DNA of 64,000 bases from Bacillota bacterium (GTDB taxonomy: Bacteria > Bacillota > Clostridia > Christensenellales > UMGS416): the NCBI GenBank assembly GCA_023398815.1, contig JAEWRW010000006.1, positions 1 through 64,000 of the forward strand. Reading direction: 5' to 3'. The position numbers and the translations under genes are program-made. Of this stretch, positions 25,398 to 32,547 are shown one piece after another. The notes beneath the pieces are model-generated. The model was not told the DNA's origin. It made no database searches and worked only from the letters and a program-made list of their open reading frames with translations. Positions within the stretch are counted from its first letter, which is position 1, and each line of letters starts with the position of its first letter.

Positions 25398-26960
25398 TCA
25401 CTCCTTGTTCTTTTTGTCGCCTTTATCGGTAGGTTTTTCGTTGCCTTTTTCAGGGAGGGCCCGGTCGCTCTTCTCGGCCTTTTCCAGCGTGAAGAGAAAG
25501 ACGCTGCCGTTGCCGGGCTTGCTCTGCAGGGTGATGCGCTCGCCATGCTGGTCGATAATCTTCTTCACGATGGACAGCCCCAGCCCGGTGCCCTTGCGAC
25601 CGGTGTGTGCCTTGTCCACCTTGTAGAAGCGCTCCCAAACGTAGGGCTGGTCCTCCTCGGGGATGCCGGGGCCGGTGTCGCCCACGCCGATGAGCATCTT
25701 ATCGGCGGCACTGTGGGTCCACAGGCGGATGCTGCCGCCCGGTTCGGTAAACTTGATGGCGTTGTCGACCAGGTTGATGACAACCTGTTCAATGCGATCC
25801 GGGTCGGCCAGCACCATGGCCCGTTCCTGCCGGAACTCCACCTCAATCTCCTGGTTCTTTTCCTCTATCTTATCTTCAAAGCGGATCAGCACACGGCGGA
25901 TCAGCTCGTTGATATCAAATGCCTGACGGTTCAGCGGGAAGTTGCCCGAGTCGATCTGCGAGAGATCGAGCAGCTCCCGGATGAGCTTGTTGAGACGGCG
26001 GGTCTCCCCCACGATGACCTGAAGGTACTTCTCATGCTCCTCCTGGGGGATGGTGCCATCCAGCATGCCCTGGGCAAAGCCGTGAATGGACGTCATGGGC
26101 GAGCGCAGCTCGTGGGAGACATTGGCCACGAAGCCCGAACGCATGTCCTCCTGAATCTTCAATTGGGCGGCCATGTCGTTGAAGGTGGTGGCCAACTGGC
26201 CAATCTCATCGCGGGAGCTGACCTCCGCCCGCCGGTCAAACTTGCCCTGGGCAATCTGGCGGGCGATCTCGTTCATCTGCACCAAGGGGCGGGAGATGCG
26301 CGAGCTCATGAAGAGGATCATGACCGCGGCGATGAGGATGGCCACCAGGGCCGACCAGGCGATGTGCTGGTACATCTGGCCGATGACGTCCATCATGCTC
26401 TTGGTGCGGGTGTGCATGAAGACCACACCCACCGGCACGGTACTGTCGTTGTTCTTGATGGGCACGGCCACCGTGAGCATCTCGGCCCCGAAGAAATCGA
26501 TCTCCCCGTTCTGCACCACCGTTTCGCCCTTCATGGCCCGGGCGGTCATCTGCTGCAGCTCGCCCGAAAGATCGGACACGTCGCTGAGCACGAAGGCCGG
26601 CACCATGTTGCCGTTGTCCTGGGCGGCGCTCATCACCTGCACGTGCAGGCGGTCGACGATCCACACCTCGGCGTCCTGCCGGCGGGCAACCTCGTATACC
26701 AGGTAGTTGTAGGTTGTCGCCGTCATGGCAGCGCTGGTCTTGTCGCCCTTACCGCCCCACTGCATGGCCGTGCGCTGCGCCAGGTCGGCAGCTTCCACCT
26801 TCAGCGTCTGGGTACGGTTGGCCAGGTACTGGTTCTCGTAAATCTTGCCCAGCAGCATGCCTTGGGCCGCCAGCGTCACCAGCATGATGGCGAAGTAGGT
26901 GGACAACAACCGGGAGAACACAGACCGTCCCGGGGTCAGGTTGAATTCACTTGATTTCAA
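25398..26960 (-). CDS. Sensor histidine kinase (envelope-stress type)
   Basis: 520-residue membrane kinase. TM1 is at about 17-37 and TM2 at about 200-220, bounding an extracytoplasmic sensor of about 160 residues. HAMP follows, then HisKA with His283 in NVSHELRSPM and the ATPase domain (NLVDNAIKF, GDTGPGIPEED, GTGLGLSI). The C-terminus is a Lys/Glu-rich tail. The only plausible start is TTG at 26960, overlapping the regulator gene by 14 nt with GGGGAGTGGGG upstream, so translation is probably coupled. Confidence 0.94.
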   Translation of the reverse strand: MKSSEFNLTPGRSVFSRLLSTYFAIMLVTLAAQGMLLGKIYENQYLANRTQTLKVEAADLAQRTAMQWGGKGDKTSAAMTATTYNYLVYEVARRQDAEVWIVDRLHVQVMSAAQDNGNMVPAFVLSDVSDLSGELQQMTARAMKGETVVQNGEIDFFGAEMLTVAVPIKNNDSTVPVGVVFMHTRTKSMMDVIGQMYQHIAWSALVAILIAAVMILFMSSRISRPLVQMNEIARQIAQGKFDRRAEVSSRDEIGQLATTFNDMAAQLKIQEDMRSGFVANVSHELRSPMTSIHGFAQGMLDGTIPQEEHEKYLQVIVGETRRLNKLIRELLDLSQIDSGNFPLNRQAFDINELIRRVLIRFEDKIEEKNQEIEVEFRQERAMVLADPDRIEQVVINLVDNAIKFTEPGGSIRLWTHSAADKMLIGVGDTGPGIPEEDQPYVWERFYKVDKAHTGRKGTGLGLSIVKKIIDQHGERITLQSKPGNGSVFLFTLEKAEKSDRALPEKGNEKPTDKGDKKNKE

Positions 26961-27633
26961 ACTTATACCCCACTCCCCAAACCGTCTTGATCTTCCAATC
27001 GTCCTCGTCGCTCATCAGCTTCTCCCGCAGGCGCTTGACGTGCACGTCCACCGTGCGCGAGTCACCGAAGTAATCGAACCCCCAGACCTGCTCGAGCAGC
27101 TGCTCGCGGGTGAATACCTTGTTGGCGTGGGAGGCCAGGAAGTAGAGCAGCTCCATTTCCTTGGGCGGCAGCTCCATCGTCTGGCCTCGGTAGGTCACGA
27201 TGTAATTGGTGCGGTTGATCTTGAGATCGGGGAAGTCCAGCACATCGGCGGCCTCCTCCCGCGGTTGGGTGCGGCGGATGACAGCTTTGACCCGTGCAAC
27301 CAGTTCTTGGGGCTCGAAAGGCTTGACGATGTAGTCGTCGGCACCCAGCTCCAGCCCCAGCACCTTGTCGAAGGTTTCACCCTTGGCGGTCAGCATGATG
27401 ATGGGCATGGCGCTCGTTTTGCGGATTTCGCGGCAGACCTCCCACCCCGAGAGCCCCGGCAGCATGATGTCGAGCACCATGAGCTTGGGCGTGAGCCGGG
27501 CGAAGTCTTTGAGACCCTCCGGCCCGCTGTGGGCGGTCTCCACCGCGAACCCTTCCTTTTCAAGGTACAGTCGCACAAGCTGGCAGATGTTCTCGTCGTC
27601 GTCCACAATGATAATGTCCGTAGTTTCCTTCAT
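26947..27633 (-). CDS. OmpR/PhoB-family response regulator
   Basis: 228-residue regulator. The receiver has the acidic pair DDD at 11-13, phospho-acceptor Asp55 in LMVLDIMLPG, and Lys in KPFEPQEL. The C-terminal winged helix ends in SRTVDVHVKRLREKL and VWGVGYKFEIK. ATG at 27633 with GGGAGGG upstream. First gene of the operon with the kinase and HtrA, so it likely activates its own operon under envelope stress. Confidence 0.95.
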   Translation of the reverse strand: MKETTDIIIVDDDENICQLVRLYLEKEGFAVETAHSGPEGLKDFARLTPKLMVLDIMLPGLSGWEVCREIRKTSAMPIIMLTAKGETFDKVLGLELGADDYIVKPFEPQELVARVKAVIRRTQPREEAADVLDFPDLKINRTNYIVTYRGQTMELPPKEMELLYFLASHANKVFTREQLLEQVWGFDYFGDSRTVDVHVKRLREKLMSDEDDWKIKTVWGVGYKFEIK

Positions 27634-27731
27634 TGGGGTCCCTCCCGTCACACCCGCCAACTTTGTGCCCTTAGTATAAGAGGCTTCTTCGGTTTGTGGG
27701 TGAATAATTTGTTAATGCATTTTGAAGTTTG

Positions 27732-27758
27732 CCTTAAAGAAACCTCAAGCTCCTTAAG
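27732..27758 (-). promoter_or_regulatory. Candidate response-regulator binding repeats
   Basis: On the minus strand TTAAGG, TTGAGG and TTAAGG occur at 9- and 11-nt spacing about 100 nt upstream of the regulator start. Directly repeated hexamers near one helical turn apart are typical for OmpR-family regulators, suggesting autoregulation. Confidence 0.45.
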
Positions 27759-27828
27759 ATTTCTGGCACCCCCATTGTAGCAGAAAACACGAGCCGGAAA
27801 AAGGAAGGGGGCCAATGGTGCAATCCCG

Positions 27829-27857
27829 TTGCGCCGCCCCCGCAAAACCCGTACAAT
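27829..27857 (+). promoter_or_regulatory. Promoter of the UPF0126 gene
   Basis: TTGCGC (27829-27834), 17-nt spacer, TACAAT (27852-27857), 46 nt before the start codon. Confidence 0.55.
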
Positions 27858-27903
27858 CGAGTGGTGTCGCCGGGTGTGCCGGCGAGGGCGGGGAGGATGA
27901 AAC

Positions 27904-28506
27904 ATGGACTTTCTGGAGGTATGCGAGCTCGTCGGCGTGGCGGCTTTCGCGGCATCAGGGGCCATCACGGCCATTGAGAAAAAGCTCGACGTCTTTGGCA
28001 TCGTGGTGCTGGCGTTCCTCACGGCGGTGGGCGGCGGTGTACTGCGCGATGTCATCATGGACCGGGGCGTACCCGTGTTCTTCTCCAACTATCGCTACAC
28101 AGCCATCATCCTAGCCACGTCGGTGGTGATGATGCTGCTGCGCGACCGAGTGCGCTGGTCCTTCCCCTTTGTCGTCATCGACACGCTAGGGCTGGCGGTG
28201 TTCACCGTCGTTGCCGGCGTCAAGGCCATCGACAGCGGCATGAACCTGCTGGCGTTCCTGTTCGTGTCCGTCATCACCGGCATCGGCGGCGGCCTCATGC
28301 GCGATATCATCGTGAGGGAGATTCCCCTCATCCTTCGCAAGGAAGTCTACGCCACGGCCGTGCTCATCGGCGCGCTGGTGCTGTGGTTCACCCTGCCTTA
28401 CCTGGGGCGGCAGCTCAGCACCTATCTGGCCATCGCCGTGGTGTTCGCGGTGCGCATGGTCAGCTACCGCATGAACCTCAACCTGACGTTCGTGCGGGAG
28501 TTGTAG
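27904..28506 (+). CDS. UPF0126/TRIC-like integral membrane protein
   Basis: 200-residue protein with seven hydrophobic segments. The two repeats carry the family glycine signatures AVGGGVLRDVIMDRGVPVFF and GIGGGLMRDIIVREIPLIL. The family has the TRIC cation-channel fold; bacterial members have been linked to monovalent cation or glycine movement, but this cannot be resolved from sequence. The next gene follows after 25 nt on the same strand. Confidence 0.93.
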   Translation: MDFLEVCELVGVAAFAASGAITAIEKKLDVFGIVVLAFLTAVGGGVLRDVIMDRGVPVFFSNYRYTAIILATSVVMMLLRDRVRWSFPFVVIDTLGLAVFTVVAGVKAIDSGMNLLAFLFVSVITGIGGGLMRDIIVREIPLILRKEVYATAVLIGALVLWFTLPYLGRQLSTYLAIAVVFAVRMVSYRMNLNLTFVREL

Positions 28507-28531
28507 GCCGGAGCTGGAAGGGAGCAGAACC

Positions 28532-29173
28532 ATGAAAGGAATGGCGGAGCATTTTGACGAGGTGGCGGCCAGCCACGAACGGGACTTCCAGGCGCGGCTG
28601 GGCATGGCCAAGTTCTACGACACGGTGGAGGAGGCATTGTCGGCCTGTGCACCATGCCATGACATTCTGGTGCTGGGGTGCGGCACGGGACTGGAGATTG
28701 AGCGCATCCATGCCCCGGCCCACATAACCGCAGTCGACCTCTCCCCCGGCATGCTGGCAGAACTTGCCAAAAAGGAGTTTACCACTGGTATCCGAGTGGA
28801 GAGGGTCTGTGCCTCGCTGCTGGAGCTTGACCTAGGCGTCGAAGCCTTCGACGTCGTACTGAGCTGCTACACGCTGCACCACTTTGACCCGGAGCAAAAG
28901 GCGGCACTCTATGGGCGCATCCACCGGTGCCTGCGGCCCGGCGGTGTGTTCCTGCTGGGCGATGTGCATGCCCACAGCGCAGACGAGCAGGCCGCGCACC
29001 TGGCCGAGGCACGCCGCGTCTAAGCCGCCGAGGGGCTGCCGTTTGGCAGCCTGCACATTGACGCACCGCTGACGTGGGAAACCGACCGCGCGCTGTTGGA
29101 GCGGGCTAGGTTCCAGTCCGTCACCCCCGTGCAGGCATGGACAAACACCACCCTGACCCGCTGCGACCGGTGA
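28532..29173 (+). pseudogene. SAM-dependent methyltransferase with in-frame TAA
   Basis: Class I methyltransferase: DILVLGCGTGLEIERI is motif I, ITAVDLSPGMLAEL motif II, DVVLSCYTLHHF motif IV. An in-frame TAA at 29021-29023 follows AEARRV. Reading through it, the same frame continues for 49 codons (AAEGLPFGSLHIDAPLTW ... LTRCDR) to a TGA at 29173, giving the about 213 residues expected for the family. The extension looks coding (C-terminal substrate-lid region), so a point mutation or sequencing error probably created the stop. The Rossmann core is intact, so a truncated product could still be made. Confidence 0.8.
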
Positions 29174-29177
29174 TGCG

Positions 29178-29615
29178 TTACAGCGGAAGCTCCAGCACGA
29201 CCTCTCCGTAGGCGTTCTGCCCGTTGCGGCGGAAACCCATCGACTCGTACAGAGCGAGGGCCACGGCGTTGTCAGGGTTTGCGCCGATGTGCAGCAGCAC
29301 AGAGCCATGCTTTTTTCTCACCAGTTCCAGCAGCTTCTGCAGGGCGGCCCGGCCGATGCCGCGGCCCTGGTGGGCCTCGTCCACCATGAGACGGTACACC
29401 TCCCACACGCAGTGCTCGCTGTCAAAGCCCCACATCAGGAACCCCACCAGCTCGCCCTCGCAGAAGATGCCCATGGGCCAGGTGTCCGGCTCGTAGGCGG
29501 CCTGGGCCAGCGAATAGGCGTTGGACGCGACGAACGCACGCTGCGCCGCCGAGACGGTCAAACGGCAGCATTTATCCCAGTTGCTTCGGTCAATGGCCCG
29601 CAGTGTCACTTCCAT
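29178..29615 (-). CDS. GNAT acetyltransferase, polyamine-acetyltransferase-like
   Basis: 145-residue GNAT. The acetyl-CoA loop is EAHQGRGIGRAALQ, then GANPDNAVALALYESMGF. The N-terminal WDKCCRLTV and FLMWGFDSE segments resemble BltD/spermine-spermidine acetyltransferases, an inference only. The ATG at 29615 with GGAGGA upstream is chosen over an in-frame ATG further upstream in the repeat. It converges on the interrupted methyltransferase with a 4-nt gap. Confidence 0.85.
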   Translation of the reverse strand: MEVTLRAIDRSNWDKCCRLTVSAAQRAFVASNAYSLAQAAYEPDTWPMGIFCEGELVGFLMWGFDSEHCVWEVYRLMVDEAHQGRGIGRAALQKLLELVRKKHGSVLLHIGANPDNAVALALYESMGFRRNGQNAYGEVVLELPL

Positions 29616-29624
29616 GGCTCGTCC

Positions 29625-30220
29625 TCCTCGCCCGTCGTGGCCGCCGCTGTTGCGACGTCCACGATTCATACGGCACTTTCTCGTTATTGCCAGATCGCCG
29701 TTCACGCCTTACGCGCCATCCGGGCGCTAAGGCATTGCAAAGCAATGCCTTCACGGCGCGACGGTTGGACACGCATCCATGCGTGTCTGATTCGCCGCAC
29801 ATGTCGCCGACTCTCAGTCCCGCGTTGCGGCAGACGATTCTTTAGAATCGTTGAGAGCAACCCGAGCAATCCAAGGCGCAGGATGCGCCTAAGGCCGACG
29901 GCACCGGGTCACAATCCATGGGGTTGTGACAAGCCCGCACGATGCGGGCGAGGTGCCGGGAAGGCACGAAGTATTGCGATGGACCGATCTCAAACCGCAG
30001 CTTTCATGCGGATATTCAAGGAAACGTTACGCCTTCGGGCGGGTTTTCTTTCCCCTCGTACTAGCCTTTCCTTTCCTCCCGCCGAATGAAGCGGTGTTAC
30101 CCCCACCCTGCGGCAGACGATTTGTCAAAATCGTTGAGAGCAGGGTGAGCAACACGTAGTGTTGCGATGGGGCGGGAGGTTCATTTCCCTTTGCCCGTTC
30201 TAGGGATTTGTAGATACTCT
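29625..30220. repeat. Palindromic repeat, A type, with modules P, M, N and M nested
   Basis: The largest A copy. In order: the CGCTGTTGCGACG arm; module P (about 29697-29793, with GGCATTGCAAAGCAATGCC and GACACGCATCCATGCGTGTC); the CGCCGCACATGTCGCCGA core; module M (about 29812-29985), itself split by module N (about 29871-29970, AAGGCGCAGGATGCGCCTAA and CCCGCACGATGCGGG); CATGCGGATATTCAAGG; a CCTCCCGCCGAATGA hairpin carrying a second M (about 30090-30170); and the outer end GTTCTAGGGATTTGTAGATA. N is the same module, inverted, as that near 1626-1717. Unlike most copies, it lies between tandem minus-strand genes. Confidence 0.85.
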
Positions 30221-30250
30221 GCCGCCGCGGCCCAAGGAGACCGCGGCGTT
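30221..30250 (-). terminator. Possible terminator of the aldose epimerase gene
   Basis: Inverted repeat GCCGCGG(CC)/(A)CCGCGGC at 30224-30247 directly abuts the repeat end. It lies just past the epimerase stop. No strong T-tract follows on the minus strand. Confidence 0.4.
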
Positions 30251-30265
30251 GGCATACGTTTTCGT

Positions 30266-31132
30266 TCAGTCCACCGTGATGGTGTGGGCACAGCGGAACG
30301 TGCCGCCGGGCCCGAGGCGCATCACGCCGGTCTTGTCGGCGAACTCACCCTCGAACCCCTCCAGGTCGGCCACGCCAAACCACGGCTCAATACACACGAA
30401 CGGCGCACCGGGCATCGCCCAGATGCCGAGGTATGGAAAGCCGGGGAAATCCACCCGCACCGAGTGACCCGATTTGCCACCCCGCAGCGTGATGGCCCGG
30501 GAGCGGAACCCCTCCAGGATGAACGCCCCGCGGCGGAAGGTATCCGGCCCCAGCGGCAGCACACGTTCGCCATCAAGGAAAGGGTGAAGCTCAGACGCAA
30601 CGCGGCTGTTTGCATTGAGCAACCGGGTGCTCAGCGTCTCGGGCTCCTCAAACTCCAGGTAGCAGTCGTCGTATTCCTCCCCCTGGCCCATGGGGCAGGC
30701 AAAGCCCGGGTGCGCCCCGATGGAGAAGAGCAACTCCTCCCGCGCAGGGTTGTCCACGGTGTAGCGCACCTCCACGGCGTTGCCGCGCAGGCGGTATCCC
30801 ACCCGCAGTGCGAAGGCAAAGGGGTAGATTGCCCGGCTCGCCGGTGTATCACGCAGCAGCAGGGTGACCGCGTCGGGCTCCCTGCTCTCCACAGTGAAGG
30901 CCCCATCCCGCGCAAAACCGTGCTGGCTCATGGCGTAGGTCTGCCCCCCGTGCCGGTATACGCCGTTGCCCAGCGCCCCCACCACCGGGAACAGCAGCGG
31001 CGCGTGCCGCCCCCACACCTTGGGGTCGGCGCTCCACAGCACCTCCCGCCCATCGGCGGTGCGCAGGCTGGTCATCTCCGCCCCGCGCTCGTCCACGGTC
31101 AGGGTCAGTGCTTCATTCTTCAGCATCACCAT
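30266..31132 (-). CDS. Aldose 1-epimerase-like protein
   Basis: 288-residue galactose-mutarotase superfamily protein. FPVVGAL, SQHGFARDGAFTV (general-acid His), SIGAHPGFACPM (second His) and CIEPWFGVAD (Glu base in EPW) match the LacX/YeaD-type sugar 1-epimerases. The substrate is an unidentified aldose. GGAGG lies 7 nt before the ATG at 31132. It is followed on the same strand by the repeat and the GNAT gene. Confidence 0.9.
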   Translation of the reverse strand: MVMLKNEALTLTVDERGAEMTSLRTADGREVLWSADPKVWGRHAPLLFPVVGALGNGVYRHGGQTYAMSQHGFARDGAFTVESREPDAVTLLLRDTPASRAIYPFAFALRVGYRLRGNAVEVRYTVDNPAREELLFSIGAHPGFACPMGQGEEYDDCYLEFEEPETLSTRLLNANSRVASELHPFLDGERVLPLGPDTFRRGAFILEGFRSRAITLRGGKSGHSVRVDFPGFPYLGIWAMPGAPFVCIEPWFGVADLEGFEGEFADKTGVMRLGPGGTFRCAHTITVD

Positions 31133-31174
31133 CGTCGTGCCTCCATTTGGCCCGCAGGCCTCATTGCGCCGCCG

Positions 31175-32149
31175 TCAGAAACCCCAGCCGAAGGAGCCCG
31201 TGCTTCCCACCCGGCAGCGCCTGCGGAAGATTCGCCGCCGACGCAGGATTCCCTTCCGCTTTTTGCATTTCCCTCCCAGTTCAAAGCGCCGGTACCGGTG
31301 CAGCAGGTGCTTGATGAGGATGACCCGCAGCAGATCCTCCTCCCGCCCCACGGCGTTCTGCGTGCTGATCTCACACCGGGCGGCAAAACCCCAGGCATCG
31401 TCCAGCACCATGGTGCCCAGGCCCATGGCGACGCCGCCCTTGCCGCGGCCCAGTTCATACTCCACCTGGCAGGAGGGGAGGCTCAGACCGCTGTGCAGCC
31501 GTTCCAGCCTCACGTTCAGGTCCTGAAAGAGATTGGACGGCCAGGCCAGCAATCCCTGCCCTGGCGCAAAGAGGTCGATCTCCGGGTGCTCGCCGCCGTC
31601 CACCGCCTCCCGGTGCAGGAACCACTGCTCCGCACACCAAGAGAGCAGGAACACCTGCGCCGCGAACCCCCGGACATAGGACGAGTGCACGCGAATGTAG
31701 GTCAGCCCGGCCAGGCGCGTCAATTCATCCTTGCGCCGGAAGGCGGCCTTGGTGCGGCGATTCTTGGCCACACAGCGGGCCGAGCGGTCACAGACGTCCA
31801 GCGCCAGCACCGGGCGGCCATTGGTGCGGCACACCACATAGTCAAAGACCAGCGGCAGCCCCACGGCACCCGCCTCCTCCGGCTCCACACCCGGCAATGC
31901 CTCCACATCCAGCACGTCACCCACGGGTACCCGCTCAAAAAAAGCTGCCCCATATCGGTTGCACACCGCCGCCATGCGGCAGATGGCCCTTCGGTCAGCG
32001 CTGCTCATCTGTATGTTTTTGATGGATCGATCCGCCATTGCCGTTATTCCATCCGGTGTGATCATAAGCGAAGCAAGATAGTCCTCCAGCCGTGCAAGTC
32101 CCATCGCAGCGTCATTGGCCATGTGCGGGAAACGAGATAACAGGTTCAC
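31175..32149 (-). CDS. DUF2726-like protein
   Basis: 324-residue protein of unknown role. The centre (about 110-165) resembles DUF2726, a restriction-endonuclease-like fold: VLALDVCDRS, RRKDELTRLAGLTYIRVHS. The C-terminal 30 residues are strongly basic. The start is uncertain: GTG at 32149 is used, ATG at 32122 is an alternative, and neither has a clear ribosome binding site. It is divergent from the hydrogenase operon. Confidence 0.65.
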   Translation of the reverse strand: MNLLSRFPHMANDAAMGLARLEDYLASLMITPDGITAMADRSIKNIQMSSADRRAICRMAAVCNRYGAAFFERVPVGDVLDVEALPGVEPEEAGAVGLPLVFDYVVCRTNGRPVLALDVCDRSARCVAKNRRTKAAFRRKDELTRLAGLTYIRVHSSYVRGFAAQVFLLSWCAEQWFLHREAVDGGEHPEIDLFAPGQGLLAWPSNLFQDLNVRLERLHSGLSLPSCQVEYELGRGKGGVAMGLGTMVLDDAWGFAARCEISTQNAVGREEDLLRVILIKHLLHRYRRFELGGKCKKRKGILRRRRIFRRRCRVGSTGSFGWGF

Positions 32150-32336
32150 TCAAACAAGAAACACCCCCGCGAATGGCGAGGAAAGGATACACGAAAATCC
32201 TAGCATCTTTGTCATTCCCTGTCAATTCTGGTCGTCAAAGAAGTGCAGTTTCTACAAAATTCTACAGAGGGGGTGATTCGACACATTGGATGTTCCGCAT
32301 ATTTATACAACAAAATACGCATATTTATGCATTATC

Positions 32337-32354
32337 TTGTGACAAATTTCACAA
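32337..32354. promoter_or_regulatory. Rex-like operator upstream of the Ech operon
   Basis: TTGTGACAAATTTCACAA is an 18-bp inverted repeat that fits the Rex pattern TTGTGAANNNNTTCACAA with one mismatch; CRP-type sites look similar. It lies in an AT-rich stretch (32160-32540) without genes, about 125 nt upstream of the ech -35 box. Nearby CGCATATTTAT repeats (32297, 32318) may be further binding sites or a second promoter. Confidence 0.55.
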
Positions 32355-32477
32355 GCCTTTGGGGCGATCCATGCATGCAAGAACCGCAATGAAATCCTGC
32401 GTTTTCCAGCGTCAATGCATGGTCAACGGGGCGCGGATTGACCAAAGAAAACTTGCATATTTCATTAATATTTCATG

Positions 32478-32506
32478 TTGAAAATTCGTATAAAGTGGCC
32501 TATAAT
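32478..32506 (+). promoter_or_regulatory. Promoter of the ech-hyp operon
   Basis: TTGAAA (32478-32483), 17-nt spacer, TATAAT (32501-32506), 42 nt before echA. Confidence 0.8.
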
Positions 32507-32547
32507 AACAAGCCGTGCATTGACACGGATGGGATGGGTGATGGATT

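Noticed and set aside
23988..26954. 988-codon plus-strand frame across htrA and the kinase gene
   Set aside because: Antisense shadow of two genes with clear catalytic motifs; it begins inside a B repeat.
29021..29023. Recoding at the methyltransferase stop
   Set aside because: The codon is TAA, not TGA (selenocysteine) or TAG (pyrrolysine), and no recoding structure is apparent.
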